The translations under genes and the position numbers were made by a program. Below the pieces are notes generated by a model. That model worked only from the letters and a program-made list of their open reading frames with translations, was not told where the DNA came from and made no database searches. From GCA-2688105 sp964499445 (GTDB lineage: Bacteria > Chloroflexota > Dehalococcoidia > Dehalococcoidales > GCA-2688105): DNA of 5,848 nt. The stretch is from NCBI GenBank assembly GCA_964499445.1, contig CAZCLE010000045.1, forward strand, positions 1-5,848. Reading direction: 5' to 3'. Below are positions 1 to 4,750 of the stretch, in pieces (positions within the stretch are counted from its first letter, which is position 1; each line of letters starts with the position of its first letter).

Positions 1-625
1 TTTCCAGACATAAGGAAAGGGCGGTGGTATCCATTACTTCCAGACGCATATTTAAGGCTTCTTGGTGAGTAAGTTTGTCAAACTTCTTGGCACTAGGACT
101 TTTGCGAGGGTCAGCACTATAGATGCCGTCAACATTATTTTTGGTCATAAGTAGGACTTCAGCTTCAATCTCTATAGCTCGTAGAGAGGCAGCGGTGTCA
201 GTAGTCATATATGGGTTGCCGGTACCCCCGGCGAAGATAACGGCTCTACCTTTCTCCAGGTGACGAATAGCCCGGCGTCTGATGTAAGGTTCGGCCACTT
301 GATTAATGCCTAAAGATGACTGGGTTCTGGTAGTTACCCCTTCCTTTTCCAGCGCATCCTGGAGAGCTAGGGCATTTATCACTGTGGCTAACATCCCGGC
401 GTAGTCAGCAGTGACCCTGTCCATTCCTTCTTGCTCAGCCTTAGCTCCGCGCCAGATGTTACCGCCACCGACCACAATAGCTACCCCCACCCCCATTTCT
501 ATCGTCTGCTTAATCTGCTTAGCTATCCTGGTTAGGGTAGCGGCATCAATGCCGTAGTCGGCTTCGCCACGGAAAGCCTCGCCACTAAGCTTGAGTAGAA
601 CTCGTTTATATTTGGTAGTGGTCAT
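1..625 (-). CDS. pyrH: UMP kinase (uridylate kinase), C-terminus cut off by the window edge
   Basis: Cytoplasmic UMP kinase phosphorylates UMP to UDP with ATP, the step that feeds UTP and CTP synthesis; the bacterial enzyme is a hexamer of the amino acid kinase fold. I translated 208 codons from the ATG at 625-623. Visible motifs are KLSGEA (residues 12-17) in the N-terminal nucleotide-binding loop, VVGGGNIWRG (51-60), the D-R-VTADYAGMLATVINALAL segment (69-88), FAGGTGNPYMTTDTAA (131-146) and KNNVDGIYSADPRK (162-175), all typical of PyrH. The last visible residues, LEVMDTTALSLCLE, normally lie about 30-35 residues before the end of a protein of about 240 aa, so only the tail is missing. It starts 12 nt after the tsf stop with only a weak AGG-type ribosome binding site overlapping that stop, suggesting co-transcription and perhaps translational coupling. 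Gene order rpsB-tsf-pyrH is the widespread bacterial one; frr would be expected next, outside the window. Confidence 0.96.
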   Translation of the reverse strand, partial: MTTTKYKRVLLKLSGEAFRGEADYGIDAATLTRIAKQIKQTIEMGVGVAIVVGGGNIWRGAKAEQEGMDRVTADYAGMLATVINALALQDALEKEGVTTRTQSSLGINQVAEPYIRRRAIRHLEKGRAVIFAGGTGNPYMTTDTAASLRAIEIEAEVLLMTKNNVDGIYSADPRKSPSAKKFDKLTHQEALNMRLEVMDTTALSLCLE

Positions 626-637
626 TTTGTTACGTAC

Positions 638-1141
638 CTAACTGCCTACTTCGAATCGAGCAAATCTATTTACTTTGATATTCTCGCCTAGCTTGGCAAT
701 AGTTTCGTTTATAATATCCTGAATGGTCTGGTCGGGGTTTTTAATGAAAGGCTGGAGAAGCAGGCAAGCTGACTGAGGTTCTATCTCAGCTCCTTCGGGG
801 ACTTCTTCTGTTGAGATGAATTGGGGAGACATGGCGGCTACTTGCATTGCCAGGTGGTGAGCCAGTTCCTTGAATTCGTCAGTATGAGCCACAAAGTCAG
901 TTTCACAGTTGACTTCGACCATGGTTCCTATTTGCCCGGCGGTATGGATGTAGGCTTCAATCATACCTTGGGTGGCAGCACGTTCTGCCTTCTTTTGTAC
1001 CTGAAGACAGCCCTTCTGTTTTAGAAGTTCGAGTGCCTTTTCTATGTCCCCTTCGGCTTCAAGTAGGGCATTTCTGCAATCCATAACCCCGGCTCCTGAC
1101 TGGTCTCTTAGCTCCTTTACTCTGGTTGTTGGAATTTTCAA
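638..1141 (-). CDS. tsf: Translation elongation factor Ts, short form
   Basis: EF-Ts is the guanine nucleotide exchange factor that releases GDP from EF-Tu. The 167-aa product has the N-terminal UBA-like domain (about residues 5-43, with the TTRVKELRDQSGAGVMDCRNAL block), followed by the core with the EF-Tu-contacting TDFV motif (81-84, in VNCETDFVAHTDEF) and the closing GENIKVNRFARFEVG segment. E. coli EF-Ts is about 283 aa; this protein keeps one core subdomain and lacks the second half of the core and the coiled-coil insertion, as in short EF-Ts proteins of Thermus and some Chloroflexota. The reading frame is intact, so this is a family variant and not a truncation. The start is TTG at 1141-1139, supported by GAGAGGG about six bases upstream and by alignment with the family N-terminus; the first internal ATG (residue 20) would remove part of the UBA domain. 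It lies 17 nt after rpsB and 12 nt before pyrH. Confidence 0.96.
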   Translation of the reverse strand: MKIPTTRVKELRDQSGAGVMDCRNALLEAEGDIEKALELLKQKGCLQVQKKAERAATQGMIEAYIHTAGQIGTMVEVNCETDFVAHTDEFKELAHHLAMQVAAMSPQFISTEEVPEGAEIEPQSACLLLQPFIKNPDQTIQDIINETIAKLGENIKVNRFARFEVGS

Positions 1142-1158
1142 CTTATCCCTCTCTGTTT

Positions 1159-1944
1159 TTACTGCTCATCAGGGGTGAAAGTAACAGGTTCGGTAGTTTC
1201 GGTAACTTTAAGTTCCTCTGGAGCCCTTTCCTCGCCTTCCTCTGTCGGAGTTACTACCTCACCGGCTTTGCCTTCAATAACGGCATCAGCAACCTTACTA
1301 CATATCAGTTTTATGGCTCTAATAGCATCGTCGTTGGCGGGAATGGGGTGGTCTATATCGTCGGGGTTACAATTAGTATCTACTATGGCTACCACTGGTA
1401 TTCCGGTACGCTTGGCTTCAGCTAGAGCAATCCTTTCCTTGGTAGGGTCAACAATGAATAGAGCATCGGGCAGGCTGGTCATCTCTTTGAAACCGCCCAT
1501 CTGATGATTAAGGCGTAAGATTTCCTCCCCAAGTTTTAGGGCTTCTTTTTTAGGCAGGCAGTCAAATTCTCCTCTAGCTTGCTGGTCCTCCAAGCGGACG
1601 AGATAGTCAATGCGGGCTTGGATAGTGGCAAAGTTAGTCAGCACGCCTCCCAGCCAGCGTTGGTTGACATAATACATATCACAGCGTTTAGCCTCTCCCT
1701 CAATAGTATCCTGGGCTTGCTTTTTTGTGCCGACAAAAAGGATAACGCCGCCTTCCTCTACTACTTGCCGGATATAGTCGCAAGCCTTGTCTAACATGCT
1801 GACGGTTTGTTCCAGGTCGATGATATGAATACCGTTGCGCTTGGTGAAAATGTAGCTCTTCATACGAGGATGCCAGCGACTGGTCTGATGCCCGAAGTGG
1901 GCACCGGATTCTAAAAGGTCCTTAATTGAAACTCTATTTGACAA
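1159..1944 (-). CDS. rpsB: Small ribosomal subunit protein S2 (uS2)
   Basis: S2 binds late to the head-body junction of the 30S subunit, and with S1 is needed for mRNA loading. The 261-aa protein matches the family throughout: LLESGAHFGHQTSRWHPRM (10-28), YIFTKRNGIHIIDLEQT (31-47), ILFVGTKKQAQDT (68-80), YYVNQRWLGGVLTNF (91-105), LPDALFIVDPTKERIALAEA (158-177) and GIPVVAIVDTNCNPDDIDHPIPANDDAIRAIKLI (181-214). Residues from about 230 form an acidic, probably disordered tail, a common extension in S2. The start is TTG at 1944-1942; AAAGGG lies eight bases upstream, and the first internal ATG (residue 28) would delete the conserved HFGH block. It is the first gene of the operon, with a promoter about 60 nt upstream and tsf 17 nt downstream. 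Confidence 0.97.
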   Translation of the reverse strand: MSNRVSIKDLLESGAHFGHQTSRWHPRMKSYIFTKRNGIHIIDLEQTVSMLDKACDYIRQVVEEGGVILFVGTKKQAQDTIEGEAKRCDMYYVNQRWLGGVLTNFATIQARIDYLVRLEDQQARGEFDCLPKKEALKLGEEILRLNHQMGGFKEMTSLPDALFIVDPTKERIALAEAKRTGIPVVAIVDTNCNPDDIDHPIPANDDAIRAIKLICSKVADAVIEGKAGEVVTPTEEGEERAPEELKVTETTEPVTFTPDEQ

Positions 1945-2002
1945 ACTCTAATCCCTTTCTTATGGTTAATTTGTGTTTAGTAAATCGGTTAGCAAGCATA
2001 CA

Positions 2003-2031
2003 AGTATATCTTATACTGAAGGTAAAATCAA
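2003..2031 (-). promoter_or_regulatory. Sigma70-type promoter of the rpsB-tsf-pyrH operon
   Basis: Read on the minus strand, TTGATT (2031-2026) is followed by a 17-base spacer and TATACT (2008-2003). Both hexamers are close to TTGACA and TATAAT and the spacing is optimal. Transcription would start near 1996, giving a leader of about 50 nt before the TTG of rpsB. I see no obvious S2-binding structure or riboswitch in that leader. The promoter is inferred from sequence only. Confidence 0.7.
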
Positions 2032-2120
2032 GAAGGCTTGTTATTTAGGTTGTTTAGCAACCTATCCCCCTGACCCCCTTCCCTTAATAAAAGATTGTTT
2101 AACAACCCCTCACCCTTTAT

Positions 2121-2147
2121 CCCTCTCCCCTTATGAAGGGGAGAGGG
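2121..2147. repeat. Perfect 12-bp palindrome with 3-nt loop (left outer hairpin)
   Basis: The arm CCCTCTCCCCTT (2121-2132) is followed by ATG and its exact reverse complement (2136-2147). The flanking sequence shows it is the inverted counterpart of the hairpin at 2571-2599. There is no T-run, and neither neighbouring gene ends here, so a terminator role is unlikely. Confidence 0.85.
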
Positions 2148-2174
2148 AAGAGAAATTCTTAAAGGGGATTTTTA

Positions 2175-2200
2175 CCCCACAAAAATAAATTTTTGCGGGG
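2175..2200. repeat. 12-bp hairpin with 2-nt loop
   Basis: CCCCACAAAAAT (2175-2186) pairs with ATTTTTGCGGGG (2189-2200) with a single A-C mismatch, which becomes a G-U pair in minus-strand RNA. The compensated pair is compatible with selection on RNA structure but one case proves nothing. A short CGGGG-A-CCCCG palindrome overlaps its right arm at 2196-2206. Confidence 0.7.
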
Positions 2201-2256
2201 ACCCCGTATTCGCCCCTTTTAATCCCTTTGCTAAAAACTCTTCCCCATCTCCTTTT

Positions 2257-2293
2257 AAGGAGAGTCAAAGGGAGGCGAAGCCCCTCTCTAAAG
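2257..2293 (+). repeat. 37-bp direct repeat, copy A
   Basis: This copy begins AAGGAGAGTCAAAGG and ends CCCCTCTCTAAAG, and is identical to copy B at 2379-2415 except for one A/G difference. It carries a small GGC-GAA-GCC hairpin in the middle. Its first bases also pair with TCTCCTT at 2248-2254 just upstream, so the unit has a two-hairpin layout. Looser similarity between the copies extends some 25 bases further upstream. Confidence 0.8.
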
Positions 2294-2378
2294 TCTCTCC
2301 CCCCTCCTTTGAAATATATATGGGAAGTCTAAGCGGGGCTAACACCCCTCTTTTTTACTCTCTCCCCCGCTCCCTGGG

Positions 2379-2415
2379 AAGGAGAGTCAAAGGGGGGCGA
2401 AGCCCCTCTCTAAAG
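2379..2415 (+). repeat. 37-bp direct repeat, copy B
   Basis: This copy matches copy A (2257-2293) at 36 of 37 positions, 122 bp downstream and in the same orientation. It is followed immediately by a run of nine C residues (2416-2424), a likely slippage and sequencing-error site. Confidence 0.8.
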
Positions 2416-2455
2416 CCCCCCCCCTAAAAAGAGAAGCAAAAGGAGGCGATAATAG

Positions 2456-2483
2456 AGGAGAGTTAAAGAGAGGCAGAGCCTCC
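2456..2483 (+). repeat. Degenerate copy of the repeat unit
   Basis: The start AGGAGAGTTAAAGAG and the hairpin GAGGC-AGA-GCCTC (2470-2482) match the layout of copies A and B, with several substitutions and a divergent right end. It appears to be an older, decayed unit. Confidence 0.5.
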
Positions 2484-2503
2484 ATTGCATAACCAGTTCC
2501 CCC

Positions 2504-2560
2504 TCTCCTTTGAAGGAGAAAATAAGAAAGGGAGTTTTAGAGGGGCGGAGCCCCTCTAAA
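2504..2560 (+). repeat. Variant repeat unit: 7-bp hairpin plus perfect 11-bp palindrome
   Basis: TCTCCTT (2504-2510) pairs with AAGGAGA (2513-2519). After a spacer, TTTAGAGGGGC (2536-2546), loop GGA and GCCCCTCTAAA (2550-2560) form a perfect 11-bp palindrome. The order, TCTCCTT hairpin and then a GGGGC-GCCCC hairpin ending in CTAAAG, is that of copies A and B, with an extended second stem. Confidence 0.7.
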
Positions 2561-2570
2561 GAAAACGTCT

Positions 2571-2599
2571 TCCCCTTCCCCTTGATAAGGGGAAGGGGA
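2571..2599. repeat. Perfect 13-bp palindrome with 3-nt loop (right outer hairpin)
   Basis: TCCCCTTCCCCTT (2571-2583), loop GAT and the exact reverse complement (2587-2599) form a very stable stem. With its flank ATAAAGGGGATGGGG it mirrors the left outer hairpin at 2121-2147, which is what gives the whole cluster its inverted-arm symmetry. Confidence 0.85.
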
Positions 2600-2724
2600 T
2601 AAAGGGGATGGGGTTACCTAATAAAATCTAAAGGGGGTGAGGTTAATAGACAATCTCCTTGTTATCAGGGGTTGAAGGTATAGGGATTAGGTGGGGTGGG
2701 ATATTTATTCCCGGTGGGCGTCTC

Positions 2725-2752
2725 TTGACAAAAATTGGCAAAGCTCTATTAT
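2725..2752 (+). promoter_or_regulatory. Strong sigma70-type promoter for the small gene at 2793
   Basis: A perfect TTGACA -35 box (2725-2730) is followed after 16 bases by TATTAT (2747-2752), five of six matches to TATAAT; ATTATA with a 17-base spacer is an alternative register. The start would fall around 2759, giving a 5' leader of about 35 nt. A second TATAAT at 2771-2776 has no matching -35 and would start transcription inside the ribosome binding site, so I consider it accidental. Confidence 0.75.
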
Positions 2753-2760
2753 ATAGAGCT
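2742..2760. promoter_or_regulatory. Palindrome across the -10 element, candidate operator
   Basis: AGCTCTAT (2742-2749), spacer TAT and ATAGAGCT (2753-2760) form a perfect 8-bp inverted repeat. It covers the -10 box and the expected transcription start, where a dimeric repressor would block polymerase. Alternatively it would only form part of a 5' hairpin at most, since transcription starts near its right end. No regulator gene is visible nearby. Confidence 0.45.
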
Positions 2761-2792
2761 ACCGATAGAGTATAATAAAGGCGGGGAACCAG

Positions 2793-3143
2793 ATGCAGAT
2801 CAGGAAAACATACCAGAATGTAAAGCCCGAGTTGCTGTATGATGAGGTGAGGGATTTTGTCCTCAAGCAGGGAGCAGTTATAGATAAGGCGAAATTTGAA
2901 ACATACTCTCTGCCTACCGACTCGTCATCTTTTATTTCTCGGGGTACACTAACCTTCAAGATTCAGGGTGAATCGGGCAAGGCGGAAAAAGAGTGCCTCA
3001 GAGCCCATATCGTCGGCTCAGCTAAAGGTGAAACCAAGGTGATGCTGGATATAGATGACAAGCTCTTCTCCCGGGAGAAGACTTCGGCTCTGCAGGACGA
3101 CCTGGACTTTATTTTTAGCTCATATGAGGTAAAGGGTCACTAG
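2793..3143 (+). CDS. Conserved-looking hypothetical protein, 116 aa, soluble
   Basis: I do not recognise a family. The product is small, charged and soluble, with no signal peptide or membrane segment. By eye the pattern is an N-terminal strand (MQIRKTYQNV), an amphipathic helix (about 12-27, PELLYDEVRDFVLKQG), several strands (about 34-40, 50-58, 67-76 and 79-87, with the CLRAHIVGSAKGETKVMLDIDD stretch) and a C-terminal helix (about 95-112, TSALQDDLDFIFSSYEVK). A strand-helix-strands-helix order is compatible with a small SRPBCC/START-like fold, but that is a guess. The ATG at 2793 is supported by GGGG six bases upstream, a strong promoter at 2725-2752, and the lack of an earlier in-frame start downstream of the predicted transcription start. 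Real coding is supported by this promoter/ribosome-binding-site set and by protein-like composition. It is transcribed divergently from rpsB. Confidence 0.8.
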   Translation: MQIRKTYQNVKPELLYDEVRDFVLKQGAVIDKAKFETYSLPTDSSSFISRGTLTFKIQGESGKAEKECLRAHIVGSAKGETKVMLDIDDKLFSREKTSALQDDLDFIFSSYEVKGH

Positions 3144-3172
3144 AATAGCATACTGGTTCAGGAGATAAGGAG

Positions 3173-3190
3173 ATGAAACAAGGGCACTAG
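3173..3190 (+). other. Five-codon ORF (MKQGH) with strong ribosome binding site, possible leader peptide
   Basis: ATG-AAA-CAA-GGG-CAC-TAG is preceded by AGGAG at 3160-3164 (eight-base spacing) and by a second AAGGAG directly abutting the ATG. The stop codon and last codons lie in the 5' arm of the hairpin at 3180-3223, so a ribosome translating it would prevent that stem from forming. This is the geometry of a translated leader controlling a downstream terminator, here before the 3274 gene. It could also be chance: the ORF is tiny and has no run of one amino acid. Confidence 0.3.
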
Positions 3191-3230
3191 CATTGCCGTT
3201 TGATGGCGGTGGCTGGTGCCCTTTGCTATT
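3180..3230 (+). terminator. Terminator-like hairpin after the 2793 gene
   Basis: AAGGGCAC (3180-3187) pairs perfectly with GTGCCCTT (3216-3223). The stem extends through TAGC/GCTG (3188-3191 with 3212-3215, one T-G wobble), and an apical CCG/CGG (3196-3198 with 3207-3209) completes the structure. The tail TTTGCTATT is only modestly T-rich, so termination may be weak or conditional. It lies 37 nt after the stop of the 116-aa gene and 50 nt before the next start codon. Confidence 0.5.
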
Positions 3231-3273
3231 AAAAAACAATTATCAGTGACACTTAGCGGGAAAGGGGGCAGAA

Positions 3274-3627
3274 ATGACAACATATAGTGATAACACGCCA
3301 GTAGACGGGTCACGGGGCGCAGCGGAACTTGGCAAAAGATTCTTTAGCTGGCAGACTTTGGCATCATTTGGTGGAAGCGTGATCGCAGTCAAGATTCTTT
3401 GGGAGGTACTTAAGGCTCTGCAGTTCTTTGGTAAGGACTTTGAGTCCTACCATACTCCATTTTGGGCCTCAATCATTCTGGTCTTCGCAATCGCGATTTT
3501 CAGTGAGCCCGCTCGCAAAGATGAGAGCACCAATTGGCAGCAAAAGGGGCAGAAGTCCATACAGACGATCTTCAATGCGTTGTTGGTATTCGCGGCTATC
3601 ATTGGTGTTAGCACGGCAACGGCTTAG
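3274..3627 (+). CDS. Small hypothetical membrane protein, 117 aa, three predicted TM segments
   Basis: I do not recognise a family. The N-terminus (1-24) is polar. Hydrophobic stretches are seen at about 28-46 (LASFGGSVIAVKILWEVLK, less certain because of its Lys and Glu), 62-77 (PFWASIILVFAIAIFS) and 97-116 (QTIFNALLVFAAIIGVSTAT). A charged loop (about 78-95, EPARKDESTNWQQKGQK) lies between the last two. The protein is probably an inner-membrane component of unknown role. The ATG at 3274 has a good ribosome binding site (AAAGGGGG ending five bases upstream). I find no clear promoter of its own, so expression probably depends on read-through of the hairpin at 3180-3230. It is convergent with the ABC importer genes, whose nearest end lies 148 nt away. 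The intact frame, good ribosome binding site and hydrophobic pattern support a real gene, but it could be lineage-specific. Confidence 0.65.
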   Translation: MTTYSDNTPVDGSRGAAELGKRFFSWQTLASFGGSVIAVKILWEVLKALQFFGKDFESYHTPFWASIILVFAIAIFSEPARKDESTNWQQKGQKSIQTIFNALLVFAAIIGVSTATA

Positions 3628-3775
3628 GGGGTGCGGTCGGTGAATTGGGGAAAAGCCTGCTATCAGTCTGCAAGTGCACCTAGACGGAAACCGAAAATGC
3701 AGGACGACTCTAAAAGTTATCTCTTACTTCATTTTTTCCTTGATAGAGGGGCAGGATTCGGATAATTCCCAAATC
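3628..3775. other. Convergent intergenic spacer, no clear feature
   Basis: This 148-nt gap separates the 3' ends of the membrane-protein gene and the ABC ATPase gene. I find no strong hairpin with a T-run on either strand that would act as a bidirectional terminator. A short frame opening at the GTG at 3630 has no coding support. Confidence 0.5.
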
Positions 3776-4741
3776 TCAATACAAATGACACGCTACTAGA
3801 TGTCCCTCCCCGACATCCTTAAGCTCTGGCTCTTCTTTATCGCATATGGGCATTACCCGGTGGCATCGGGTATGGAAGCGGCAGCCCGGTGGAGGGTTCA
3901 GGGGGGAAGGAACACTACCCGGGAGCAGGATTCTAGCCTTCTTCCCCCGCTTTATATGGGGGATGGCGGATAGTAATGCCTCGGTGTAGGGGTGGAGGGG
4001 ATTCTGGAAAATCTCATTCTTTTCAGCTAACTCAACAATTTTGCCCAGATACATTATGGCCACCCGGTGGGAGATTTGTCTTATCACCGATAAATCGTGG
4101 GCAATGAATAAATATGCCAGACCAAATTCCGTCTGCAGGTCCAGCATCAGATTTAAGATTTGAGCCTGAATAGAAACATCCAGGGCGCTTACCGGCTCAT
4201 CAGCGATAATAAGCCTGGGATTCACTGCTAGCGCCCGACCAATGCCGATGCGTTGCCTCTGCCCGCTGCTAAACTCGTGAGGGTAGCACCAGGCGTGTTG
4301 GGCTTCCAAGCCGACTCGCTCCAGTATCTCCACCACTCTCTCTGCCCGTTCCTGGTCATCTTTCATACCATGGATGAGTAGAGCCTCGCCTATGGACTGG
4401 TTGACGGTCATCCTTGGGTCGAGGGAGGACTGGGGGTCCTGAAATATTATCTGGATTTGCTTTCGTAATCTTCGTAGTTCCTTCTTACTCAGCCTGGTGA
4501 TATTGATTCCCTGGTAAATAATTTCCCCTTCGGTTGGCTCCTCTAATCTCAATATTATCCTGCCCAGGGTGGATTTACCACATCCTGATTCACCCGCCAA
4601 ACCCAGGGTTTCTCCCTCTTTTATATAAAAAGATACCCCATCAACTGCCTTTACTTCACCAACCTGTCGGGCAAGTAGCCCTCCGGTAATTAGGTAGTAT
4701 TTCTTTAAATTCTCTACTTCCAGTAGCTTATGGTTCAGCAT
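3776..4741 (-). CDS. Peptide-type ABC importer ATP-binding subunit, DppF/OppF type
   Basis: This is one of the two non-identical cytoplasmic ATPases that drive import of di- or oligopeptides (or, in some members, nickel or other solutes) through an inner-membrane permease pair. The 321 aa are full length for the family. Visible motifs are Walker A GESGCGKS (50-57), Q-loop Gln101 (IIFQDP), signature FSSGQRQR (157-164), Walker B LIIADEP with Glu182, D-loop SALD (185-188) and switch His215 (IAHD). The C-terminal oligopeptide_HPY-type region has HPYTEALLSAIP (250-261) and four cysteines (287, 293, 300, 318). Ser159 replaces the first Gly of the usual SGGQ. DppF/OppF is preferred over DppD/OppD by position and by the FSxGQRQRIGIGRAL and DEPVSALDVSIQAQ signatures. 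The ATG is nine bases after the preceding stop; the best ribosome binding site, AAAGG, lies 11 bases upstream inside the end of that gene. Substrate cannot be told from the sequence. Confidence 0.93.
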   Translation of the reverse strand: MLNHKLLEVENLKKYYLITGGLLARQVGEVKAVDGVSFYIKEGETLGLAGESGCGKSTLGRIILRLEEPTEGEIIYQGINITRLSKKELRRLRKQIQIIFQDPQSSLDPRMTVNQSIGEALLIHGMKDDQERAERVVEILERVGLEAQHAWCYPHEFSSGQRQRIGIGRALAVNPRLIIADEPVSALDVSIQAQILNLMLDLQTEFGLAYLFIAHDLSVIRQISHRVAIMYLGKIVELAEKNEIFQNPLHPYTEALLSAIPHIKRGKKARILLPGSVPSPLNPPPGCRFHTRCHRVMPICDKEEPELKDVGEGHLVACHLY

Positions 4742-4750
4742 TACCCCGTT

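Larger units (their letters stand above)
2048..2655. repeat. Cluster of C/T-rich hairpin repeats with inverted outer arms (MITE- or REP-like)
   Basis: This gene-free stretch between the divergent rpsB and 2793 promoters is made of alternating C-rich and G-rich blocks that form many hairpins. The outer parts are inverted copies: 2101-2147 aligns with the reverse complement of 2572-2618 at 36 of 47 positions, and similarity continues on both sides. TTGTTTAGCAACC at 2050-2062 (repeated at 2095-2107 with one change) corresponds at 10 of 13 positions to the reverse complement of 2641-2653. The interior holds a 37-bp direct repeat and several smaller related units. No transposase or convincing coding frame is present; the short frame across 1973-2188 encodes the low-complexity PHPLSLSP type of peptide typical of such repeats. 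It may be a decayed non-autonomous element or an accumulation of REP/REPIN-type repeats. The end points are my estimate, and no target-site duplication was identified. Confidence 0.7.

Noticed and set aside
821..1794. Plus-strand frames opposite tsf and rpsB
   Set aside because: They are antisense shadows of conserved ribosomal and elongation-factor genes, with no ribosome binding sites or family-like sequence.
1973..2188. 71-aa plus-strand frame upstream of rpsB
   Set aside because: It runs from the rpsB promoter into the repeat cluster and encodes low-complexity PHPLSLSP/EGERE peptide produced by the hairpin repeat; no supporting ribosome binding site.
2121..2599. Hairpins as transcription terminators
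   Set aside because: Both flanking genes are transcribed away from this region, so no transcript ends here, and no T-run follows the stems.
2048..2655. CRISPR array
   Set aside because: Repeats are palindromic, of unequal length and irregularly spaced (the best pair is 122 bp apart), with no uniform spacers and no cas genes.
2771..2776. Perfect TATAAT as a second -10 element
   Set aside because: There is no -35 box at the right distance, and the resulting start would lie within the ribosome binding site of the 2793 gene.
3630..3770. Short GTG-initiated plus-strand frame after the small membrane protein
   Set aside because: It has about 45 codons, no ribosome binding site and no recognisable protein features.
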